Positions 21,918-30,099 of a stretch of 35,604 bases of DNA are shown here, piece by piece (the first letter of the stretch is position 1; every line of letters starts with the position of its first letter). The notes beneath the pieces were generated by a model that searched no databases, was not told where the DNA came from, and was given only the letters and a program-made list of their open reading frames with translations. The position numbers were made by a program, and so were the translations under genes. The stretch comes from CAZYPU01 sp049642705. GTDB lineage: Bacteria; Omnitrophota; Gorgyraeia; JABMRN01; RBG-13-46-9. The stretch lies in assembly GCA_049642705.1 (NCBI GenBank), contig JBARPB010000021.1, positions 1 through 35,604 of the forward strand, written 5' to 3'.

Positions 21918-23851
21918 ACTAACCTCTTCACGCTCGGGAACATCTCCAGATTCGTATGCGGAAAAAACAAACTCGATACATACTCGTCCATGTAAGAGGG
22001 GTCCTTGCTCAGTTCTATGTATGTCATCTTTCGCGCTATCTCTTCGGCCCTTTTCATCGTGTCGTACGAGAGAAGTATCTCGCGCGCGCCTATAAGCGAG
22101 CTATTCCCCACGAACTTGAATTTCTTTCTGTTTATGTCGGGCAGAAGGCCTATCGAAACTGCGCTATCTATATTAAGGAACGTTCCGAACCCTCCGGCGA
22201 TGTAGATTTTGTCTATGTTGTCGAATTTCAGGCCGAATTTCTTAACGAGAATCGAAGCCGCGGAGAAAATCGCGCCCTTTGAGCGTTTTATGTTCTCAAT
22301 ATCAGGATCCTTTATGACGATGTCGTAATCGCAGCATGCCTTGTTCTTGAAGACAACGATATATTCGGCTTTGCCGCTTTTTTGCCTGATTCTTTTCGTC
22401 CTTAGGTCTTTATTAATCTTTCCGTCTCTCTTAATTATGCCTTTTTTGAACATCTCCGCAATAAGGTCAATATAGCCCGAACCGCAAATACCCATCGGTT
22501 TTCCGCTTCCTATAACCTTTACATTTGGTTCGAATTTGGAGTTAATCTCGACTTTTTCTATCGCGCCTTTAACGGCTCTCATGCCGCACGATACGCCGCT
22601 ACCCTCAAATGCAGGGCCGGCCGATGCTGAGCAGCACGCCATCCATTCTTTATTTCCCAAAATTATTTCTCCGTTTGTGCCGACGTCGATTAAAAGTGTA
22701 AGGCGCTTTTTGTTGTTTATGCCGCAGGCTACCGTCCCCGCTACTATATCGCCCCCTACATAAGTGCTAACACCCGGAATACATGCCAGAAGTCCCCTCG
22801 GGTGAATCTTTATACCCGCCTCGGAGGCCCTTATAACCGGAACGAAATTTGCGGTTGAAACATAGGGTTCCCGCCTTATGTGAGTTGGGTCCACCCTCAA
22901 TAAAAGGTGCATCATTGTCGTATTTCCGGCACACATAACGCCCGTAACGCGGCTTAAAGGTATGTCGTTCTCGGTTACCAATTCGCTGATAATTGCGTTC
23001 ATGTTATCGATAACGGCGTGGTGCAGCCTCTCCAGTCCGTTTTCTTCTGTTGCGAACATAATTCTCGTTATAACGTCGTCACCGAACACTATCTGCTTAT
23101 TGTAAGTGGCTTTTGTCCCGAGAATCTCTTTGGTATTCAAGTTAACAAGCTGGCCCGTAATCGTTGTCGTACCGATGTCAAAAGCAACACCATAATTTTC
23201 CTTCGAAGAATCCCCCGGCTCGATAATCACGATTTCGGTCGTCTCGTTTCTTTTGCCCAGGGCAACAGTTACTTTCCAGTCGCTTGAGCGCAGGATGTTT
23301 CCGAGCCTTCTTATATTCCTTAAGCCCGTCTGCATTATCGGAATATCATATTTCTTCCTTATCTCCCTTAGGAGTCTCTCATAGTCGCTTACGCTGTCAT
23401 CCAAAGTGGGCGGCGGCAATTCCACATAAATTTTAGTCGATATGGGGCTGTGGGTAAATATATCTTCGCTTATGATGGGTTTTCCCTTATCGACTTCTAC
23501 TGCTTCGGAGTATATGCCTTTCAGGCGGTTAAGCCTCGCCTCCTTTTCTTTAACCTTGCTTAAATCAAGCCTCGACTCCTTGGGAATGAATACCTCGAGG
23601 TTGCCTTCCACGGCCGTAAGGCAGGCAAGGACATATCCCTTTTTCCTCGCCTGGCGGGAGACTCTTCCCGTAGGTTCGGTTCGGAATTTGCCCTTTTTAA
23701 TTATTACCTTACACCTTCCACACACGCCTTCGCCTCCGCAGCTTGAGTTTATATACACCCCGCAGGAGACGGCCGCCGACAGAAGGTCCGCGCCCTTCTT
23801 CACTTCGGCTGTCTTACCGGACGGCTTAAATACGACTTTATACTTTTCCAT
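21914..23851 (-). CDS. acsV: Corrinoid-protein reductive activator (RACE, AcsV-like)
   Basis: A 645-residue ATP-dependent activator that returns the corrinoid protein from Co(II) to Co(I). N-terminal [2Fe-2S] ferredoxin domain: Cys38, Cys44 and Cys47 in SSCGGEGVCGRC, plus VLACLTAV. The C-terminal ASKHA domain carries FDIGTTTITGQLVNL, MCAGNTTMMHLLLR, LIDVGTNGEIILGN, IGSGKPMGICGSGYIDL and IYIAGGFGTFLNIDSAVSIGLLPD. It overlaps acsC by 14 bases and cooC by 4. The gene order and family leave little doubt. Confidence 0.94.
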   Translation of the reverse strand: MEKYKVVFKPSGKTAEVKKGADLLSAAVSCGVYINSSCGGEGVCGRCKVIIKKGKFRTEPTGRVSRQARKKGYVLACLTAVEGNLEVFIPKESRLDLSKVKEKEARLNRLKGIYSEAVEVDKGKPIISEDIFTHSPISTKIYVELPPPTLDDSVSDYERLLREIRKKYDIPIMQTGLRNIRRLGNILRSSDWKVTVALGKRNETTEIVIIEPGDSSKENYGVAFDIGTTTITGQLVNLNTKEILGTKATYNKQIVFGDDVITRIMFATEENGLERLHHAVIDNMNAIISELVTENDIPLSRVTGVMCAGNTTMMHLLLRVDPTHIRREPYVSTANFVPVIRASEAGIKIHPRGLLACIPGVSTYVGGDIVAGTVACGINNKKRLTLLIDVGTNGEIILGNKEWMACCSASAGPAFEGSGVSCGMRAVKGAIEKVEINSKFEPNVKVIGSGKPMGICGSGYIDLIAEMFKKGIIKRDGKINKDLRTKRIRQKSGKAEYIVVFKNKACCDYDIVIKDPDIENIKRSKGAIFSAASILVKKFGLKFDNIDKIYIAGGFGTFLNIDSAVSIGLLPDINRKKFKFVGNSSLIGAREILLSYDTMKRAEEIARKMTYIELSKDPSYMDEYVSSLFFPHTNLEMFPSVKRLV

Positions 23852-25181
23852 AGGTATTCCTCAAGAAAACAGGTATGCCCGAGGCCTCCCTGGGCCCTAC
23901 GACAACCTTCCAGCCCGATTCTTCCTCCAGTTTTCCGCTTAAAACCGATACGTAACCCGGAATAATTACGTTTTTTTGGTTCACCTTATCTTTTACACCG
24001 AGATTCTTTAGCGTTTTCGCAATTGACTCCGCCGTAAATTTATCCGCGGCCCACGCCGTAAGAACCGACATGCCCTCTGAATCGCACGAGACAATAAAAG
24101 AAGGCACCTTGCTTGATTCCACCTCGGCCTCAACAGTGTAATATGTAAGAGAGAAATTTGTCGTAACCAAAACCGGGGATTTATCCGTAACCTTTCCGAC
24201 TTCGTATATTTTCGGCTCAACCTGAAGGGGCTTTTGCGGGTCGGTAAATATATTCTGTCGCGCCGTTAAAACAGGCAGTACCTGATGCGCCGCTTTACCT
24301 CTCATGACGACAATGCTTGCGTACTTGGCAAGGTACGTTATGGCCTCGCTTGTCTCCTGGAACGGGTTCTCGCTTTTTGTAAACACGATAGTGGGATAAC
24401 CGAAAGGCCTGAATGCCTTTTTGAGGGCAAGCCTTCGTATTTGCGTCAAATCCCATATCTTATCCGCTATATCCTTATCGCCCGTTTCAAGAACGATATC
24501 CCCGACGCCTTCTGTATTCAGGTTTTTGACCAGCGTTTCGAGTTCTTCCAAAGTCGGCGCGCTTGCGACTAAAGGGGCTTTATAATTTTTAGAAAGCTTC
24601 GCCATTTCTTTGAAGTTGGCGGCCGTGGCGGCGCATATAAGCGGAATTCTTTCTTTCGAAACTTCAAGCGCCTTTTCGATTAACGGCGCCTCCTCGCTTA
24701 CAAGCGCAACCTGCAAATTTGTATTTTCGAGAACGGTTTTTAAGGTGCTCTGGAATTTTGCCGCGTCCTTACTTTTGCATGATAACGCAACAAGGTTTAC
24801 GTTTATCCTCTGGCCTACTCTTTCAAAATCCAGTTTCTTTATTTCCCCGAGCACTTTCTTAATTTCCTCAAGGCTTGCGGTATCTTCCAGCAAAAAACCG
24901 ATTGCGGTAGGATGGTAGAATTTCTCTTCGTGCCTGAAAAGCACCGTCTCATTCCCGACTTCAATCCGCTCCTCGCCCTTTCCTATTGTAATAAGTTTTA
25001 TTGGGGGTTGCGCCGCGCTTTCGAGGGCCGACTTTGCCTCTTCGGAGACATGCGGGCATTTATCCAAAGACACTTTTTTCGCGGCAAGCTGCATCGCAAA
25101 GGCAAGGCAGGTCGGAAAACCGCAGGCCTTGCAGTTCGTCTTGGGCAACAACTTATATATCTCTAGTCCCGATAACGCCAT
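23838..25181 (-). CDS. acsC: Corrinoid/iron-sulfur protein large subunit (CODH/ACS gamma)
   Basis: A 447-residue corrinoid and [4Fe-4S] subunit, partner of AcsD. Cluster ligands are Cys17, Cys20, Cys25 and Cys42 (CKACGFPTC and SLDKCPHV), the standard spacing. The middle TIM barrel contains LALKKAFRPFGYPTIVF and the C-terminal cobamide-binding region includes LSGKLEEESGWKVVVGPREASGIP. RBS GAGGAG lies eight bases before the ATG, directly next to a heptamer repeat array in the gap from acsB. Confidence 0.96.
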   Translation of the reverse strand: MALSGLEIYKLLPKTNCKACGFPTCLAFAMQLAAKKVSLDKCPHVSEEAKSALESAAQPPIKLITIGKGEERIEVGNETVLFRHEEKFYHPTAIGFLLEDTASLEEIKKVLGEIKKLDFERVGQRINVNLVALSCKSKDAAKFQSTLKTVLENTNLQVALVSEEAPLIEKALEVSKERIPLICAATAANFKEMAKLSKNYKAPLVASAPTLEELETLVKNLNTEGVGDIVLETGDKDIADKIWDLTQIRRLALKKAFRPFGYPTIVFTKSENPFQETSEAITYLAKYASIVVMRGKAAHQVLPVLTARQNIFTDPQKPLQVEPKIYEVGKVTDKSPVLVTTNFSLTYYTVEAEVESSKVPSFIVSCDSEGMSVLTAWAADKFTAESIAKTLKNLGVKDKVNQKNVIIPGYVSVLSGKLEEESGWKVVVGPREASGIPVFLRNTYGKV

Positions 25182-25197
25182 ATATTATCTCCTCTCA

Positions 25198-25232
25198 CGT
25201 CCCTCGTCCATCGTCCTTCGTCCATCGTAGGT
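25198..25232. repeat. Degenerate heptamer array (CGTCCAT-like)
   Basis: Contiguous 7-bp units CGTCCCT, CGTCCAT, CGTCCTT, CGTCCAT and the decayed CGTAGGT lie between the acsB stop and the acsC RBS. On the coding strand they read ATGGACG/AAGGACG. Unit length matches the TAATCCT arrays but the sequence differs. Confidence 0.85.
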
Positions 25233-25242
25233 TGGTCTCTCG

Positions 25243-28200
25243 TTACATAAGTGGCGGCATCCCGAGCACCGGATGCTTCACTTCCTGTAAATATTTCACC
25301 AGCGGTTCCGACTCGGTCGCATTTTCCTCGGTCGCGATTTTGTCGAATAAGTCCGGCATTCCTTCTTCTTCGCACCTTTTCTTTAATTTATTAGCAAGGG
25401 CTTTTTTAAGCTCTTTCGGCATCCACACGAGCCTCTTAAGCCCTCCGTCTGCTGATATAAACTTTTTACTTACCAGATAAAGTCTCCCTACACCCATAAA
25501 TCCCGGGGTTTGATTTCCGCCTCCGACAGAACCCGCAAGGGTTGAAAACTTCATGCCGGCTGGTGTAAACCCGGAATATTCTCTATTAACAACCATGAAA
25601 CCGTTCGCCTCGGGCAGAATAGCGATTATGCATTCGAAACATCCGCAATTTGCGATATGCATACCGTTAGCGAAATAGCTGTGCGTATCCGAGAGCGTAA
25701 GATTATAGACATGGTCGTATTTGTGGTTTTTTATGGTTTTTACGCTTGAAACAATATCCAGAAAATAATCCGTATTAATCTTTTCTCTGAGTGCCGCCCC
25801 TTTTCTTTTATCCATTAGCGCCAAAACCTTGTTAACATTCTCCAAAACAGGTCTTGATCTGTGAGTCCTGTAATAAAATAGCGTGGATGAACTTAACGCG
25901 TATTTTGCTTCCGGAGTGGCCGCTACAAGAGACCCTACCTCAAAAGAAAGAACTCCTCTCTGGGTTTTGTTAATATCGCTTTTATGCAAATGCAGAATGC
26001 GCGCGGCTGTCGCCTTCTTTTTGGGATGCCGTATGGGTATTGTTTTCAGAAAATCGGATAAATTTTTGCCGTAGACAATTAACTTATAGACAGATGTTGA
26101 CTTACGAACATTACCTATGATACCGAACCTACTCAAAAGCATCTGTAGATGAAATGCGGCGTTTCTGTCGTTTATGCAAATGTAGGCCTCTCCCGTATTC
26201 CATTTGGAATCATATTTCCTTAATCGCACGCTTCCGTCCCCGTCAAATAAACCTGCCAGAAACTGGGCTATTAATTCTTTCGGAAAAGCGATAAGTCTAT
26301 CAAGATTCCATTTCCCCTTGAGTCCCGCCTTTATTCCGAAGAATACTGCCAGATAGCCAAGCAGGAAATTATTTGAATAACAGTCGTAACAAACTTTCCT
26401 TGCCTTGATTTTTCTGCCTCTAATTACGGAGTTTGATTTATTTTTAACACGCACCCCGAGATGCTTGTCCGGAAAAAGGTGCCGGTAAGTTTTTTTGTAT
26501 TCCTCAATCAATACCTTGTTCGTGTTTATAAAATTAATTTTGTATTCAGCCTTGCCTTGCTTACATATAGAGCCGTCGGAGGCAAGAAGGCCCAATATAT
26601 AGAAGAGATCTTCGCTTAGAACCTTTTCCGAAAGTAATCCCAGATTGGGCATTTTCCTTTCAATATCTAGATTCCTCAGCGAAATAATCCTGTCTTCTTG
26701 TTTTATATCCGCGGCCGGAATCCACGTCATTCCGTCCGGTTTATCAAGGCACACCTTATGTTCCCCCGTAAGCGTAATTTCTCTCCCTGTCTTTGTCTTA
26801 ATCCTTATGAGTTTTTCAGGAGCGGTGAATTTTTGCATCGCGATGATATTTTCTCTTGTCGCCTTGTTTGAATTCAAAGTTAGCGCCTTGCATTTCGCGT
26901 ATTTTTCCCCGCCTCTATGTTTGTCCACAAAGTCGCCTATTTTCACTAATTCATCGTCGATAAGCACTTCTGTGTCACCTACGCAACAGCTTGTTTCCGG
27001 ATAGGTCATAATCGAATATCCGTGAAACCTCTCCAGCGTCTTGTTTGACTTCTGATAAATAAAATCGTTTACGCCTTTCCATTCTCCGCGCACGGGATCT
27101 AAGGCCTCGCCTTTTTTGACGGGCTGGTTAGGCCCTGTCGGATTCAATTCGTAACAGGCCTTGGCATCGAGCCATGAATAAGCGCCGCATAAACCCAGCC
27201 TTTCCGGCTTAACTATACAAACATGATTCGGAGCAAATGACTGGCATAAAGTACAGCTGTAAAAGGTATCCACGCTCTCATCGGTCATGCCGGCAATGCG
27301 CTCGTCGCGTTTTTCGTAACTTTTCACGGCCTCGGGCATGATTTTTTCCACGTCTTCTTTTTTAGTATATATTTTAATCTGGGCTTTATCCACGATTTTT
27401 CCGTACGTGTCATGGAGCCTTGCGTGAATAATCGTCCCGAAATGCTTCATCTTGAAGCCCTTTTTGTGCGCCTCCTTTGAAATCCTTAACCAGCACATAT
27501 GTCTCTGGCCCATGTGAAAAATTCCCATTGCCTCGTTAAGAAAGGTGTGTACCTGCCTTTCAAGTATCGGCTCGAAATCGTGCTGCATTTTTCTCCCGGC
27601 AACCTCCACCAATATACCGAGAGGATACGCACTTCCTTCTTTCATGTCCTCTATCTCCGGCCCGATAATCTCAATTTTCCCGTCTTCGACCTCATTGAGG
27701 GCCTTCGAGCGCACGTATTCAAAAGCAGAGGAAAACTTTCCGCCGAACTGGACGTACATCTGCTCGCGCCTGACCCTCTCGCCTTCAAATGCGGCGCTGT
27801 AGGCAACGGGGATGGGTATTTTCGAGAGTTTTACTTTTATGCCTCTTATTTCAATACACTTTTCGACAATTTTTTTATAATCCAATTCTTTCACAATATG
27901 CTCGTAGGTACAGATACCCGTAGGCCTTATTTCGGGAATATCCGTATCCGCGATAATGGGAAATCCCATATTTATCGCTCCTGCACCGGTGGCATACTTT
28001 ATATCGTCCAGCGGGCCAAGTGTAAGTCCAAACGCAAAAACCCTCTCTTTGCAATATAAAAGGCACTCCTTTGCCTTCCCCGCTTTTATTCCTCCGAAAG
28101 TAAGCGCGCCCCTTATAGCCCAGTGAAGCGGATATATGCCCGATATCGTATCCCTTCCGTAAGGAACAATATACGTATCCCAGCCCATCTCCACCTTTTC

Positions 28201-28761
28201 TTCTTTCAGCTGATCTATAATGCTTTTTCCGTTTGAGCTTGAGCCGACAAAAGTCATTATGTTCCTCTTTTGGAATTCCCTTACTATTTCTACCGCTTTT
28301 TTATTATCGGGGGCAGCGCCGAGTATCGCGGCGAAACCCGGCATTCGGCCATCTACTAATTGGATACCATAGCTTCTCATCCAGGTATCGGTGTAAAAAC
28401 CTATACAATCAGGTTGTGGTTCTTTACCGTAAAGGTAACGTACAGCGCATATAATCTCTTCTGCTAAAAGCGCTGCAATACCTGAATCAAGGGCGTCTCC
28501 AAGATACGGAAGCCACAACTCTTTCGTCGGTTCTTCGTGCAAAAGCGACTTGGCTTCTTTCAGCACGGGCAATGCTTCATTCAGCGTCTTAACCTCCGCG
28601 CCCAAAAGGGCGTTCGCCATCGGAAGAAAAAACGCCGTCTCTGGAAATTCTATTTTCTGGTCCTTCCCTTTTTCCTCGATGGCCTTGTTAACGGCAAGTT
28701 CCGCCTCTTTTACAAGTGTTTTCGCTCCTTTTATCGCGGCGCTAGCAACAATCTTCGACAT
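25243..28761 (-). CDS. acsB: Acetyl-CoA synthase (CODH/ACS alpha/beta-type AcsB) containing an in-frame intein
   Basis: Makes acetyl-CoA from CO, corrinoid-bound methyl and CoA at the Ni-Ni-[4Fe-4S] A-cluster. The precursor has 1172 residues; removal of the 447-residue intein (592-1038) leaves 725, close to the 729 of Moorella AcsB. A-cluster ligands are Cys503, Cys506, Cys515 and Cys525 (SCTLCQSFAPNHVC to GLC). After splicing the pair Cys592-Gly593-Cys594 follows. All sit three below the Moorella numbers 506, 509, 518, 528, 595 and 597. The N-terminal CO-channel domain and C-terminus (AGSVGGGNQTPGFMGVGRLY) are intact. RBS GGAGAAGGG precedes the ATG. Without splicing the nickel site cannot form. 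Confidence 0.96.
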   Translation of the reverse strand: MSKIVASAAIKGAKTLVKEAELAVNKAIEEKGKDQKIEFPETAFFLPMANALLGAEVKTLNEALPVLKEAKSLLHEEPTKELWLPYLGDALDSGIAALLAEEIICAVRYLYGKEPQPDCIGFYTDTWMRSYGIQLVDGRMPGFAAILGAAPDNKKAVEIVREFQKRNIMTFVGSSSNGKSIIDQLKEEKVEMGWDTYIVPYGRDTISGIYPLHWAIRGALTFGGIKAGKAKECLLYCKERVFAFGLTLGPLDDIKYATGAGAINMGFPIIADTDIPEIRPTGICTYEHIVKELDYKKIVEKCIEIRGIKVKLSKIPIPVAYSAAFEGERVRREQMYVQFGGKFSSAFEYVRSKALNEVEDGKIEIIGPEIEDMKEGSAYPLGILVEVAGRKMQHDFEPILERQVHTFLNEAMGIFHMGQRHMCWLRISKEAHKKGFKMKHFGTIIHARLHDTYGKIVDKAQIKIYTKKEDVEKIMPEAVKSYEKRDERIAGMTDESVDTFYSCTLCQSFAPNHVCIVKPERLGLCGAYSWLDAKACYELNPTGPNQPVKKGEALDPVRGEWKGVNDFIYQKSNKTLERFHGYSIMTYPETSCCVGDTEVLIDDELVKIGDFVDKHRGGEKYAKCKALTLNSNKATRENIIAMQKFTAPEKLIRIKTKTGREITLTGEHKVCLDKPDGMTWIPAADIKQEDRIISLRNLDIERKMPNLGLLSEKVLSEDLFYILGLLASDGSICKQGKAEYKINFINTNKVLIEEYKKTYRHLFPDKHLGVRVKNKSNSVIRGRKIKARKVCYDCYSNNFLLGYLAVFFGIKAGLKGKWNLDRLIAFPKELIAQFLAGLFDGDGSVRLRKYDSKWNTGEAYICINDRNAAFHLQMLLSRFGIIGNVRKSTSVYKLIVYGKNLSDFLKTIPIRHPKKKATAARILHLHKSDINKTQRGVLSFEVGSLVAATPEAKYALSSSTLFYYRTHRSRPVLENVNKVLALMDKRKGAALREKINTDYFLDIVSSVKTIKNHKYDHVYNLTLSDTHSYFANGMHIANCGCFECIIAILPEANGFMVVNREYSGFTPAGMKFSTLAGSVGGGNQTPGFMGVGRLYLVSKKFISADGGLKRLVWMPKELKKALANKLKKRCEEEGMPDLFDKIATEENATESEPLVKYLQEVKHPVLGMPPLM
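25648..26988 (-). mobile_element. Intein with LAGLIDADG homing endonuclease, inserted in acsB
   Basis: A 447-residue protein intron. Block A: CCVGDTEVLI at residues 1-10, with Cys1 at the usual place three before GDT. Block B: Thr74 and His77 in TLTGEH. Endonuclease motifs: LGLLASDGS (132-140) and LAGLFDGDGS (244-253). Block F: HVYNLTLSD (426-434) then HSYFANG. Block G: NGMHIAN ending at Asn447, followed by the extein Cys. Ala replaces the common penultimate His. Splicing would join PETS to CGCFEC, restoring the intact A-cluster motif. Residues about 345-405 form an extra domain between endonuclease and block F. The full domain set suggests an active, mobile intein. Confidence 0.95.
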
Positions 28762-28790
28762 ACCCTTCTCCTTCTCATAGTTTCGCTCAT

Positions 28791-28810
28791 CTACAGGCTT
28801 ACGCCTGTAG
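28791..28810. repeat. Perfect hairpin with 8-bp stem and GTAA/TTAC loop
   Basis: CTACAGGC, loop TTAC, GCCTGTAG lie in the 54-bp gap between the oxidoreductase stop and the acsB RBS. There is no following T-run, so it is not a clear terminator; it could be an RNA-processing or stability element, or a short palindromic repeat. The hairpin at 32585-32604 has the same CGTAAG core with different arms. Confidence 0.8.
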
Positions 28811-28815
28811 TATTC

Positions 28816-30099
28816 TCAGTAAGTTATTATCGTATCCCTGTACTCTTCTTGTGCAAATTTGTTCTCGAATTTCTTGACTAATGGCATTATTTTAGCGTAG
28901 CCAAAATTGTCATCCAGCAATATATCCTTTATACTTGATATATCTATCCTGTTCTTTATGAGTACACTTATGATTCCTGCAATCTTTACGTCCCCTACGA
29001 GAACCATCCCTACAATTTTATTGCCTTTTAGCACAAATTTTCTGTACGAATTTTCGCCGGTTTTAAAAATAACCTCATACCCCTCCCCTTCAGGCTTTGT
29101 AATCCCCATAGAAATCGAAGCCAGTCCGAAGAAATCGATTGAGTTCATTGAAAGCGATCCGTCGTAAATTGTTTTTTTGCCCGCCATATTTAAACCGGCT
29201 ATTTCGCCCTGTTCAACCGCGCATGGCCAGAGGGCGTTGGTCCTCTTTGACTCCCTTGCTATATCATAGGTCTCGGCGACATCGCCGGCGGCAAAGATAT
29301 TTTTGTCGGAGGTCTCTAAAAATTCGTTAACGACGATTCCGCTTTCGACTTTTAAACCGCATGCCGAGGCGATTTCCGTGTTCGGTTTTACGCCCTTTCC
29401 TATTATAACAAGCTGGCATTCAAGCTTCTTACCGTTATCGAGCATTATTCCCTCTACCGAGTCCTTTCCTAAAATTTCCTTCGCCGCAAGGCCTGTCATG
29501 ATTTTTATACCGTGTTTTTTAAGTAAAGATGCTATTATGCCCGCGGCATCCGCATCCACCATCTGCGATAAAACCTGAGGGCTTTTTACTATAACGGCCA
29601 CTTCCTTATCTCTTTGCCTCAACGCATAGGCGTTCCGAAGCCCTATCAGGCCGCCGCCCAAAACAGCGATAGTTTTTACCTTATCCATCAACTTCAATAT
29701 GGCGCGTGCGTCATCGATTTTTCTAATGGTGAATGTGCCTTTTTTGTCGATGCCGGGAATATCTGCCGATTTCGGGGTCGCGCCGGTCGCGAGCAAAAGT
29801 TTATCGTAAGAAATTTTTGTTCCGTTTTCAAGCGCGACAATTTTTTTCTTTCTGTTTATGGATACCGCTTTCTTCCCTAAATAGGTTTTTATGTCGTTTT
29901 TCTTATAGAAATCTTCGTCTTTAAAATAGAGTTTCGATTCGTCAATCGAGCCCGCTATTAGATACGTGAGAAGGCACCGCGAATAAAGAGGGAATTTCTC
30001 GTCCGAAATCAAAGTTATGGACGATTTCTTATCTGCTTTCCGTATCGTCTCGGCGGCCGTAACGCCCGCCGCGCTCCCGCCTATTATCACGTATCTCAT
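28816..30099 (-). CDS. FAD-dependent NAD(P)H oxidoreductase next to CooF/CooS
   Basis: A 427-residue pyridine nucleotide-disulfide family flavoprotein. FAD site VIIGGSAAGVTAAETIRK, second nucleotide motif IAVLGGGLIGLRNAYAL and FAD motif IFAAGDVAET are clear; no redox-active CxxC is visible near the N-terminus. It resembles the NADH oxidoreductase that sits with cooS and cooF in carboxydotrophic clostridia, where it exchanges electrons between CO-derived ferredoxin and NAD(P)+. It overlaps the CooF-like gene by 4 bases and precedes acsB. The substrate pair is inferred from context. Confidence 0.87.
   Translation of the reverse strand: MRYVIIGGSAAGVTAAETIRKADKKSSITLISDEKFPLYSRCLLTYLIAGSIDESKLYFKDEDFYKKNDIKTYLGKKAVSINRKKKIVALENGTKISYDKLLLATGATPKSADIPGIDKKGTFTIRKIDDARAILKLMDKVKTIAVLGGGLIGLRNAYALRQRDKEVAVIVKSPQVLSQMVDADAAGIIASLLKKHGIKIMTGLAAKEILGKDSVEGIMLDNGKKLECQLVIIGKGVKPNTEIASACGLKVESGIVVNEFLETSDKNIFAAGDVAETYDIARESKRTNALWPCAVEQGEIAGLNMAGKKTIYDGSLSMNSIDFFGLASISMGITKPEGEGYEVIFKTGENSYRKFVLKGNKIVGMVLVGDVKIAGIISVLIKNRIDISSIKDILLDDNFGYAKIMPLVKKFENKFAQEEYRDTIITY

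Noticed and set aside
25243..28761. Reading the 1172-residue AcsB as a fusion with an unrelated enzyme or as an assembly chimera
   Set aside because: The extra 447 residues carry all intein splicing blocks and both endonuclease motifs, and their exact removal restores the A-cluster numbering.
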